The translations under genes and the position numbers were made by a program. The notes under the pieces are model-generated. The model did not search any database, was not told the DNA's origin, and was given only the letters and a program-made list of their open reading frames with translations. A stretch of 8,677 bases of DNA from an uncultured Oscillospiraceae bacterium (lineage in GTDB: Bacteria > Bacillota > Clostridia > Oscillospirales > Oscillospiraceae): positions 1 through 8,677 of the forward strand of contig CAJULJ010000091.1 in assembly GCA_910587395.1 (NCBI GenBank), read 5' to 3'. Within the stretch, counting starts at the first letter, position 1. Every line of letters starts with the position of its first letter. This document shows, piece after piece, positions 1 through 5,793 of the stretch.

Positions 1-1134
1 CTGGAGATCACCAACCGGCAGACCGGCAGCGCCCTTATTCATAAGGTGGACAGTCTCACCGGCGAGGGCATCTACGGCGTGACGTTCCTGCTCTCCGACG
101 CCAAGGGCAACCCCGTGGGCACCTATCAGAGCGACAACGAGGGCTATGTGTATATCGACCAGGGCCTCGCGGACGGTAAGTACACCATCCGGGAGATTGA
201 ATGTGCGGACGGCTATATTCTGGACACCCAGCCCAAAACGATTTACGTTCAGTACGGCGGCTGTACCACCATTACCTGGCCCAACACCGCCGTCCGGGGA
301 CAAATCCAGATTGTGAAGAAGTCCGCGGACTACAACCCCACCAATGGCCTGCCCGCCGGGACGCTGCTGGAGGGGGCAACCTTTGAAATCTGTAACGAGC
401 GCACAGGGAACAAGGTGGACACCATCGTGACCGGGGCCAACGGCCTCGCGTCCTCCAAGGCCCTCCCCCTGGGCCGCTACACCATCCGGGAGACAAAGGC
501 CCCGGCCAACTACGGCGCGTCCTCGGAAACCTATACCGCCGTGTTGGAGTACAGCGGCCAGATTGTCAAGCTGGAAATCACCAATAAGAGCCTGTCCACC
601 GGCGTTTCCATCGAAAAGACCGGCCCCAAGGAGGCCACCAGCGGCCAGCCTGTCCGCTATGTGTTCTCCCGGATCGGCAACACCAGCAACGTCATGCTCC
701 AGTCGTTCTACTGGCGCGACACCCTGCCCGCCGCCGTCCGGCTGGATAAGGTAGTCACCGGGACCTACAATTTCCCCGGAACCTATAAGATCGTCTATAA
801 GGTGAACAACACCGGAGACTACCGCACCCTGGCCGACAGTCTCAGCACCAGTCGGAATTACACACTGGCGGCGTCCCCCACAGCCCTGGGCCTTGCGGCC
901 AATGAGCGCGTCACCGAAATCATGTTCGTGTTCGGGCAGGTCCCCGGAGGCTTTAGCCAGGTGGAGGCCCCCATGCTCCACTGTAAGGCCGTGTCCGGCC
1001 TGACCCCCGGCAGCAGCTTTGTAAACGTGGCCGACGTGGGCGGAACCCATGACGGCGTATGGGTGCAGGCCGTGTCCCGCTGGGTGACGACTGTGTACGG
1101 CAAGCCCACGCCCCTGCCCAAAACCGGCTATTGA
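1..1134 (+). CDS. Surface adhesin with SpaA/Cna_B-type isopeptide domains, 5'-truncated by the window edge
   Basis: The frame is open from base 1, so the N-terminus lies outside; 377 residues are visible. It begins with LEITN, the last strand of a preceding Cna_B-like domain, and the same LEITN recurs at residues 191-195. Two prealbumin-like Cna_B/SpaA domains follow: residues about 11-95 (candidate Lys K15, Glu E65 in YTIREIE, Asn N95 in WPNT) and 101-195 (K106/K107, E164 in YTIRETK, N195). These are the residue types that form intramolecular isopeptide bonds in this family. Residues about 200-365 form a further beta-rich module starting GVSIEKTG, perhaps a DUF11-like stalk. The C-terminus is LPKTGY, then TGA: a sortase-type LPKTG (372-376) with no hydrophobic anchor or basic tail. 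The likely role, inferred from family and position before conjugation genes, is cell-surface contact or mating adhesion. No start, signal peptide or promoter is visible. Confidence 0.85.
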   Translation: MEITNRQTGSALIHKVDSLTGEGIYGVTFLLSDAKGNPVGTYQSDNEGYVYIDQGLADGKYTIREIECADGYILDTQPKTIYVQYGGCTTITWPNTAVRGQIQIVKKSADYNPTNGLPAGTLLEGATFEICNERTGNKVDTIVTGANGLASSKALPLGRYTIRETKAPANYGASSETYTAVLEYSGQIVKLEITNKSLSTGVSIEKTGPKEATSGQPVRYVFSRIGNTSNVMLQSFYWRDTLPAAVRLDKVVTGTYNFPGTYKIVYKVNNTGDYRTLADSLSTSRNYTLAASPTALGLAANERVTEIMFVFGQVPGGFSQVEAPMLHCKAVSGLTPGSSFVNVADVGGTHDGVWVQAVSRWVTTVYGKPTPLPKTGY

Positions 1135-1144
1135 GAACCCTACC

Positions 1145-1177
1145 GGGAAATGCGTCTCACCATGAGACGCATTTCCC
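1145..1177. repeat. Intergenic inverted repeat, copy 1 (hairpin family)
   Basis: Perfect 15-bp arms (1145-1159 and 1163-1177) surround the 3-nt loop CCA. The core arm reads GGGAAATGCGTCTCA. It lies in the 63-nt gap between the adhesin stop and the next gene and ends 20 nt before the ATG at 1198. No T-tract follows, so it is not a standard intrinsic terminator. The same sequence occurs at 1816-1854 and 4900-4934. Confidence 0.9.
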
Positions 1178-1197
1178 CCTGCATGAAAGGAGGAAGT

Positions 1198-1734
1198 ATG
1201 TCCGAGAAAAAGTATATCCGCTTTATCAACAGCGACTATGAAACGCTGTTCCATATCCCGGACGGCGGGCGCATCCGAATCACCTACCCTGACAGGGAAC
1301 CGGCTGAACGGGTATGTCGGTTTATCGACGAGTACCACACGGCAGTTGGGAATTGTCACTACCACATCTGCGAGTTTGCCGAGCGCATGGAGCAGATCGG
1401 CGCGAAGTATGAGCCGCTGGACTACATCCGGGAACCTGAGTTTTACCCCAAGTATTATCTTGCGGCAAGTGAAAATGGCCCCGGCCCTGCCTACCATATC
1501 ATCGACACAAGGCAGGAATACGGTTTTGCGTTCGCACCCAAGGGAGCCGCGAGGGGCCAGAAGTATTGCATTTTCAGACGGCGGGTGGATGAAAGCGGCC
1601 ATTATCGCGTTAGCTGCGTTGTCCAATGGAGCGACAATCTGAAAGACATCGCTCCCCAGGACTGGGGCTTTGACATGAAGAAGATCAAGGCCGTAACGCA
1701 GAAGCCGAAAAAGCGGACTGGCCCCAGGCGGTGA
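1198..1734 (+). CDS. Unrecognised 178-residue soluble protein of the conjugative element
   Basis: I do not recognise the family. The start at ATG 1198 is chosen because AAAGGAGG (1186-1193) lies just before it; the in-frame ATG at 1150 is inside the hairpin and has no ribosome binding site. The product (MSEKKYIRFINSDY...) has no signal peptide or membrane segment and is rich in Tyr, Arg and Glu. Visible details are a Cys/His cluster at residues 53-58 (C53, H54, H56, C58), which could bind metal but matches no motif I know, an aromatic segment PEFYPKYYLAAS (80-91), and a basic tail (KPKKRTGPRR, 169-178) suited to nucleic acid or membrane contact. It lies between hairpin copies 1 and 2, separate from the coupled transfer genes downstream, so it may be an accessory module. 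No function is proposed. Confidence 0.8.
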   Translation: MSEKKYIRFINSDYETLFHIPDGGRIRITYPDREPAERVCRFIDEYHTAVGNCHYHICEFAERMEQIGAKYEPLDYIREPEFYPKYYLAASENGPGPAYHIIDTRQEYGFAFAPKGAARGQKYCIFRRRVDESGHYRVSCVVQWSDNLKDIAPQDWGFDMKKIKAVTQKPKKRTGPRR

Positions 1735-1772
1735 GCGGAGGCGATGCGCCGGCGTCCAGCCCAAACGCGAGA

Positions 1773-1800
1773 GCGCCCCCATAGCTGTGGCGCGGCTTTT
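1773..1800 (+). terminator. Weak candidate intrinsic terminator after the 178-residue gene
   Basis: GCGCC at 1773-1777 pairs with GGCGC at 1789-1793, with partial pairing inside (CA/TG) across a mismatched region. It is followed by GG and then CTTTTCT. The stem is imperfect and the T-run is only four bases, so it may be partial or inactive. It is the only terminator-like structure between the two genes, in the 141-nt gap 1735-1875. Confidence 0.3.
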
Positions 1801-1815
1801 CTCAGCACCAATTCT

Positions 1816-1854
1816 GAGCGGAAATGCGTCTCACCGTGAGACGTATTTCCGCTC
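1816..1854. repeat. Intergenic inverted repeat, copy 2 (hairpin family, extended stem)
   Basis: The arms 1816-1833 and 1837-1854 pair over 18 bp, with one G-T wobble (1826 with 1844), around the loop CCG. The core ATGCGTCTCAC matches the other copies. The base of the stem is extended by GAGC/GCTC, which is absent from the others but complementary on both sides. It ends 21 nt before the apparent ATA start at 1876. No T-tract follows. Confidence 0.9.
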
Positions 1855-1860
1855 TCTTAT

Positions 1861-1867
1861 AAGGAGG
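1861..1867 (+). promoter_or_regulatory. Shine-Dalgarno that points at an ATA codon
   Basis: AAGGAGG lies 8 nt before ATA at 1876. Between the in-frame stop at 1837 and ATG 1942 there is no in-frame ATG, GTG or TTG, so this strong site has no standard start codon to serve. It decides the start proposed for the pentapeptide-repeat gene. Confidence 0.7.
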
Positions 1868-1875
1868 CGAACACC

Positions 1876-2781
1876 ATAGACGATTTTAAGGCAGTACCCA
1901 GCAGTCTGGACATCAGCAAATATCTGAAAGAATTTCTGATCATGTGCGACCCCGTAAAATACCCGCCGGGGGATGACGCTAAAATTGTACGGCGCTTGAA
2001 CGATACCCTGCAAGGACGGGGGGAGCAGACGGTTCAGGAAATGCTGGCTGAAATAGACACGGTATGCGGACGGTTGGGAATCTACAATTCGGAATGGCTG
2101 GCATTTCAACAGAAAATTGAAGATTTCCAGCATCAGAAATCACTGTTAGACCAGCCCTATACCAAAAGCAGCAGCAAGCAGTACAAATATCGGAGCTATG
2201 ACCCGCCCATTGGCCGCAAGTTAAAAATCGTCAATCAGCGGCTTTATGACTGCGCGGCAAAGGCGGGCTTTCCCCCGAACTTTTTCCGGGAAACTTACTT
2301 TGACCAGGTGACATTCTACTGCATACCCGACCACACGGATTTTAACTTTTCCTATTTCAGCAACTGCACCTTTGCCGTGTGCCGGATCAGGGAGGCCACC
2401 TTTGACGGGGCAACTCTGTCCAGTTCTGAATTTCATAGCTGTGTTATGCAGTACGCCACATTCTTTAATGCGTCCATCGACCACACCCATTTTCACGACA
2501 GTACCCTGCGAAATGTTTCATTCCAAGAGGCCCGCCTCAAATCCTGCAATACCGTTGACTGTGAATTGGATGGCGTCGGCTTTTTGAACGCGACATTGGA
2601 CGGCTGTTTTTTTGGACGTGTCGCCGCCCGCAGCATCCGGGGCCTGCACACCGCCACCATCACCCAGGGCGGCGCGACGGACAGCGAGGTGAAGCGTAAC
2701 CGGGAATCCATTTTTGCCGCCCTCCGGCCTGAGCAGGGGCTGCGGCTGGAGTTTCCGGCGAAAAGGCGGGGTGGGCGGTGA
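1876..2781 (+). CDS. Pentapeptide-repeat protein, apparent ATA start, overlapping virD4-like gene
   Basis: From ATA 1876 the product is 301 residues; the first standard start, ATG 1942, gives 279. I prefer 1876 because AAGGAGG lies 8 nt upstream and the intervening codons read as natural protein (DDFKAVPSSLDISKYLKEF), whereas ATG 1942 has only a poor site. The N-terminal half (about 150 residues) is unrecognised, soluble and charged. Bases 2335-2634 encode about 20 tandem pentapeptides (SYFSN, CTFAV, ATFDG, ATLSS, SEFHS and so on). The central residue is nearly always F, L, I or M and the first residue is small (A, S, C, T, V). This is the signature of a right-handed quadrilateral beta-helix of about five coils. 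Some family members mimic DNA (Qnr, MfpA), but nothing here proves that role. The stop overlaps the next start in GTGA (2778-2781), so translation is probably coupled to the coupling protein. Confidence 0.82.
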   Translation: MDDFKAVPSSLDISKYLKEFLIMCDPVKYPPGDDAKIVRRLNDTLQGRGEQTVQEMLAEIDTVCGRLGIYNSEWLAFQQKIEDFQHQKSLLDQPYTKSSSKQYKYRSYDPPIGRKLKIVNQRLYDCAAKAGFPPNFFRETYFDQVTFYCIPDHTDFNFSYFSNCTFAVCRIREATFDGATLSSSEFHSCVMQYATFFNASIDHTHFHDSTLRNVSFQEARLKSCNTVDCELDGVGFLNATLDGCFFGRVAARSIRGLHTATITQGGATDSEVKRNRESIFAALRPEQGLRLEFPAKRRGGR

Positions 2782-4517
2782 AAAATCAATCGGACAACAG
2801 CTATTCCAAGTGGCTCTTCCTCGCCCTGCCCGTGCTGTGGATCGGCGCGGGGCTGGCCTCCGGCTATGAGGACGGCATGACGGCATTTGAAGTGCTGGGT
2901 AAGTTTTCCGAGTGGGCCGACCACCCGTTTCTGCTCCGCTGGACGCCCTATACTCTTAAATTCATGCTGGGGGCGCTGGTGGTGTATGCCTTTGCTGTGG
3001 TGCTGTACATTTCCGGTAAGCAGAACCGCCGCCCCGGAGAGGAACACGGCAGCGCCCGCTGGGGAAATCCCCGCCAGCTTGACCGCAAGTATCGGGACAA
3101 AGACCCCAAGCGCAACGCCATCCTCACGCAGAACCTGCGGATGAGCTTAAACAGCCGCCAGCACTTCCGCAACCTCCTGCAAATCGTGGTGGGCGGCTCC
3201 GGCGCGGGCAAGACCCGCTACATCGTGAAGCCCAACATTTACGAGGCCAACGCATCGTATATAGCGACTGACCCGAAAGGGGAACTTGCCCGCGACTCCA
3301 TCCCCCTGCTGCTCCGGGAGGGGTACACGATCAAGGTTTTCGACCTCGTTGACCCGGATCGCTCCGACTGCTACAACCCGTTCCACTACATCCGCAACGA
3401 CGCCGATGTGCTGAAGCTGATCGCCAATTTCATTCGCAACACCACCCCGAAAAACGCACATTCCAATGACCCGTTTTGGGAGAAAAGCGAGACGGCCCTG
3501 GACAGCGCCCTTATGCTTTACCTGTTGCATGAGGCCCCGCCGGAGGATCAGAACATGGAGATGATGCTCACCATGCTGGAGTACGGCGCGGCCAAGGAGG
3601 GGGACGGCGACCATGTTTCAGCCCTTGACCTGCTCTTTCAAGCGTTGGAGGAAGAAAACCCTAACCACATCGCCGTGCGGCAATACAAGGTATTCAAGCA
3701 GGCCCCCAGCGAAACGGCCATGAGCATCTTGATCAGCGCCGCCGTGCGCCTCGCGCCCTTTTCCCTGCCGGAGATACAGCGCATCACCAGCCGGGACGAG
3801 ATGGAGCTGGGCAAGCTGGGGGAACGGAAACAGGCCATTTTCTGCATTATCCCGGACAGCAACGATGTGAGCCTCAATTTCCTTGTTGGTATGCTCTATT
3901 CCCAGGCGTTCCAGGAGCTTTACTTTCAAGCCGACAAGGTACACGGCGGCAGTCTGCCCATTCCCGTGCGGCTCATGTTCGACGAATTTGCCAATGTGTC
4001 ACTGCCGGACGGCTACGCCCGACTTCAGGCCACCATGCGCTCCCGCAACGTGATGGCCACCATTATACTGCAAAACATTTCCCAGCTCAAGGCCCTTTTC
4101 AAAGATGACTGGGAGGGTATCATCGGCAACGCGGATGCCTTTATCTATTTGGGCGGGAACGAGCAGAGTACGCACAAATATGTTTCGGAGCTGCTGGGCA
4201 AGGAGACGATCCAGACCCAAACCAGCAGCCAGAGCAAGGGGCGCAACGGATCGTACAGTCAGAATTTTCAACAGGCCGGGCGCGAACTCTTAACGCCAGA
4301 TGAAGTGCGGATGCTGGACAACAAAAAGGCCATTGTCCTCATTCGCGGCGAAGCCCCGGTCATTGACGACAAATACGACCTAATGAAGCACCCCGCTATC
4401 AAATTCACGGCTGACGGGGGCGCAGCCGCTTATATACACAGTCCAGTTTGCCTGTACGACGTGGGCGACCTGGACTTTTCCTTTACGTCGCTGGACGATG
4501 TAGAAATCATCGAATGA
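2778..4517 (+). CDS. VirD4/TraG-like type IV coupling protein (conjugal transfer ATPase)
   Basis: The product is 579 residues with a GTG start in a 4-nt GTGA overlap with the pentapeptide gene. Two N-terminal membrane segments (about 11-29 and 58-79) anchor it. The cytoplasmic ATPase follows, with Walker A GSGAGKT (140-146), the family motif DPKGE (165-169) and Walker B LMFDEF (399-404, acidic D402/E403). The C-terminal part has GNEQSTHKYVSELLG, typical of the VirD4-like CD1115 family of Tn1549/CTn-type elements. Coupling proteins bind the relaxosome and feed the relaxase-bound strand to the type IV channel at the inner face of the membrane. The length is normal for the Gram-positive form, which is short and lacks a large all-alpha extension. 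Maff2 follows 20 nt downstream, so co-transcription is likely. No key residue is missing. Confidence 0.96.
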   Translation: MKNQSDNSYSKWLFLALPVLWIGAGLASGYEDGMTAFEVLGKFSEWADHPFLLRWTPYTLKFMLGALVVYAFAVVLYISGKQNRRPGEEHGSARWGNPRQLDRKYRDKDPKRNAILTQNLRMSLNSRQHFRNLLQIVVGGSGAGKTRYIVKPNIYEANASYIATDPKGELARDSIPLLLREGYTIKVFDLVDPDRSDCYNPFHYIRNDADVLKLIANFIRNTTPKNAHSNDPFWEKSETALDSALMLYLLHEAPPEDQNMEMMLTMLEYGAAKEGDGDHVSALDLLFQALEEENPNHIAVRQYKVFKQAPSETAMSILISAAVRLAPFSLPEIQRITSRDEMELGKLGERKQAIFCIIPDSNDVSLNFLVGMLYSQAFQELYFQADKVHGGSLPIPVRLMFDEFANVSLPDGYARLQATMRSRNVMATIILQNISQLKALFKDDWEGIIGNADAFIYLGGNEQSTHKYVSELLGKETIQTQTSSQSKGRNGSYSQNFQQAGRELLTPDEVRMLDNKKAIVLIRGEAPVIDDKYDLMKHPAIKFTADGGAAAYIHSPVCLYDVGDLDFSFTSLDDVEIIE

Positions 4518-4537
4518 AAAAAGGAGGAATTTTTACT

Positions 4538-4876
4538 ATGAAAAAGCACAATTCCAACACTTCCCTCACCACCCGGAGCAAGGCCCGCCGGTATATGGCC
4601 GTCTGGACGGCGCTGGTGCTGTCCCTGTGCCTGTTCACCGTCCCGGCCTCCGCCGCTGGCGGCGACCCGCTGGACATTGTAAATAACCTGAGCGACTTTA
4701 TTTTCTCCATCATTAAGGCCCTGGGCGTCATTATCCTGGGCTGGGGCATCGTGCAGGTGGGTATGTCCATCCAGTCTCACGACGCCAGCCAGCGCACCCA
4801 GGGCTTCCTGTGTCTGTTCGGCGGGCTTATGATCGCCTTTGCTAAGGAGATTTTGACCGCCATTGGCGCGGTATAA
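4538..4876 (+). CDS. Maff2 family small membrane protein (VirB2-like topology)
   Basis: The product is 112 residues. ATG 4538 is chosen because AGGAGG at 4522-4527 precedes it by 10 nt. ATG 4514, which overlaps the virD4-like stop as ATGA, would add eight residues but has no site of its own. A basic N-terminus, a hydrophobic stretch (20-34) and ASA-AGG at 37-42 look like a signal peptide cleaved after residue 39. The mature part of about 73 residues has two membrane helices (about 53-76 and 88-111) joined by a short polar loop (QSHDASQRTQ). Maff2 proteins sit between the coupling protein and the TrbL-like gene in Tn1549/CTn elements. Signal peptide plus two helices is also the layout of VirB2/TrbC pilins, so a pilin-like pore role is a fair inference, not shown. 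Confidence 0.9.
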   Translation: MKKHNSNTSLTTRSKARRYMAVWTALVLSLCLFTVPASAAGGDPLDIVNNLSDFIFSIIKALGVIILGWGIVQVGMSIQSHDASQRTQGFLCLFGGLMIAFAKEILTAIGAV

Positions 4877-4899
4877 GCGGCCCCATCAACCCTAATACC

Positions 4900-4934
4900 G
4901 GGGAAATGCGTCTCACGGTGAGACGCATTTCCCC
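4900..4934. repeat. Intergenic inverted repeat, copy 3 (hairpin family)
   Basis: Perfect 16-bp arms (4900-4915 and 4919-4934) surround the loop CGG, and C4916/G4918 could also pair. The sequence matches copy 1 along the arm apart from one extra base pair. It lies in the 77-nt gap after the Maff2 gene and ends 19 nt before the TTG start at 4954. No T-tract follows. Confidence 0.9.
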
Positions 4935-4942
4935 CAATGAAA

Positions 4943-4950
4943 GAGGTGAT
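4943..4950 (+). promoter_or_regulatory. Shine-Dalgarno that fixes the TTG start of the virB6/trbL-like gene
   Basis: GAGGTGAT matches the 16S anti-Shine-Dalgarno over eight bases and precedes TTG 4954 by 3 nt. This makes TTG 4954 a better start than the in-frame ATG 4906, which lies inside hairpin copy 3. Confidence 0.75.
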
Positions 4951-4953
4951 TTT

Positions 4954-5793
4954 TTGAGTGACAACTGGATTGTCAGCAATCTGGAAAATGCCTTGGCAGA
5001 CTGGAACGGGAAGCTGGGGGAGATATGGGCGCTGCTGACCCAATCCCCGGAGACGTTCAAGGGCGGCACCATTTGGAGCTTGATCCTCAACGTCCACAAT
5101 GCCCTTGTGGGCATTGGCTACGGCCTTTTGGTGCTGTTTTTCGCTATGGCTATCTTTCAGAGCGCCGCCAGCTTCCGGGACTTCCAGAGGCCGGAGTATG
5201 TTCTGCGCCACCTGATCCGCTTTATCCTCGCCAAAACCGCCGTGGGCCGGTGTATGGAGATTATGACCGCAATTTTCAATATCTGCGGCGGCATCACCCA
5301 AACCGTGATGAGCGGGCTGGGCGGCTCCATTACCACGGCGGCATCGCTGCCCGGCGAGATCGTGACCGCGATAGAGGGGGTGGGCCTGTTGGAGAGCATC
5401 CCCCTGTGGCTGGTGTCCCTGTTGGGCACCCTCTTTATAACCGTCATGTCCTTTATTCTGCTGCTCACCGTCTACGGGCGCTTTTTCCGGCTGTATATGT
5501 TTACCGCCCTGGCTCCCTTGCCGTTAGCCTCCTTTGCCGGTCAAACCACGTCATCCAGCGGCAGGGCGTTCATTAAGAGCTACATCGGCGTGTGCATGGA
5601 GGGCGCAGTAATTGTGCTGGCCTGTCTCATTTACTCGGCGTTCCTGTCCAGCAGCGCCCCCGCCGTGGACAGCAGCCTGCCCGCCGTCACAATGGCGTGG
5701 CAGTACATCGGACAGCTCATTTTCAATATGCTTATCCTGACCGGCCTTGTCCGGGGGGCCAGCCGGATCGTAAAGGAGATGTTCGGCTTATAG
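4954..5793 (+). CDS. VirB6/TrbL-like polytopic membrane protein of the mating channel (CD1112-type)
   Basis: The product is 279 residues, starting at TTG 4954. It has an amphipathic N-terminus and about six membrane segments, near 41-70, 92-116, 150-173, 177-196, 211-231 and 249-268. A Gly/Ser/Thr-rich loop at 118-134 and the highly hydrophobic stretch SLLGTLFITVMSFILLLTVYGRFFRLYMF are typical of the VirB6/TrbL-like proteins of Tn1549/CTn elements. Such proteins form the inner-membrane core of the type IV channel. The position between Maff2 and PrgI/VirB4 agrees. Assignment rests on topology and synteny, as the family has no catalytic motif. The gene is preceded by hairpin copy 3, and its stop TAG shares ATAG with the likely start of the methyltransferase, whose Shine-Dalgarno (5772-5778) lies inside this gene. 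Confidence 0.9.
   Translation: MSDNWIVSNLENALADWNGKLGEIWALLTQSPETFKGGTIWSLILNVHNALVGIGYGLLVLFFAMAIFQSAASFRDFQRPEYVLRHLIRFILAKTAVGRCMEIMTAIFNICGGITQTVMSGLGGSITTAASLPGEIVTAIEGVGLLESIPLWLVSLLGTLFITVMSFILLLTVYGRFFRLYMFTALAPLPLASFAGQTTSSSGRAFIKSYIGVCMEGAVIVLACLIYSAFLSSSAPAVDSSLPAVTMAWQYIGQLIFNMLILTGLVRGASRIVKEMFGL
5772..5778 (+). promoter_or_regulatory. Internal Shine-Dalgarno for the methyltransferase gene
   Basis: AAAGGAG lies within the last codons of the virB6/trbL-like gene, 11 nt before ATA 5790. It is 26 nt from GTG 5805, too far to serve it. GTG 5805 has its own weak AGGA at 5792-5795. Confidence 0.5.

Noticed and set aside
1150..1197. N-terminal extension of the 178-residue protein to the ATG at 1150
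   Set aside because: The ATG lies inside the hairpin without a ribosome binding site, while ATG 1198 has AAAGGAGG.
1801..1818. Small inverted repeat CTCAG/CTGAG that could compete with hairpin copy 2
   Set aside because: It is only five base pairs, expected by chance, and no second state or ligand-binding structure is visible.
1145..4934. Reading the three palindromes as intrinsic terminators
   Set aside because: None is followed by a T-tract, and each sits just before a Shine-Dalgarno within what looks like one operon.
1145..4934. Reading the three palindromes as a CRISPR array or insertion-sequence ends
   Set aside because: The spacing is hundreds to thousands of bases and irregular, whole genes lie between copies, and no transposase or Cas gene is present.
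4906..4953. N-terminal extension of the VirB6/TrbL-like protein to the ATG at 4906
   Set aside because: It lies inside hairpin copy 3 and encodes the palindrome peptide; TTG 4954 has an eight-base Shine-Dalgarno match.
5592..5789. N-terminal extension of the methyltransferase to ATG 5592
   Set aside because: It would overlap about 200 nt of the VirB6-like gene, and the peptide is Arg/Gln/Pro-rich with no resemblance to the family.
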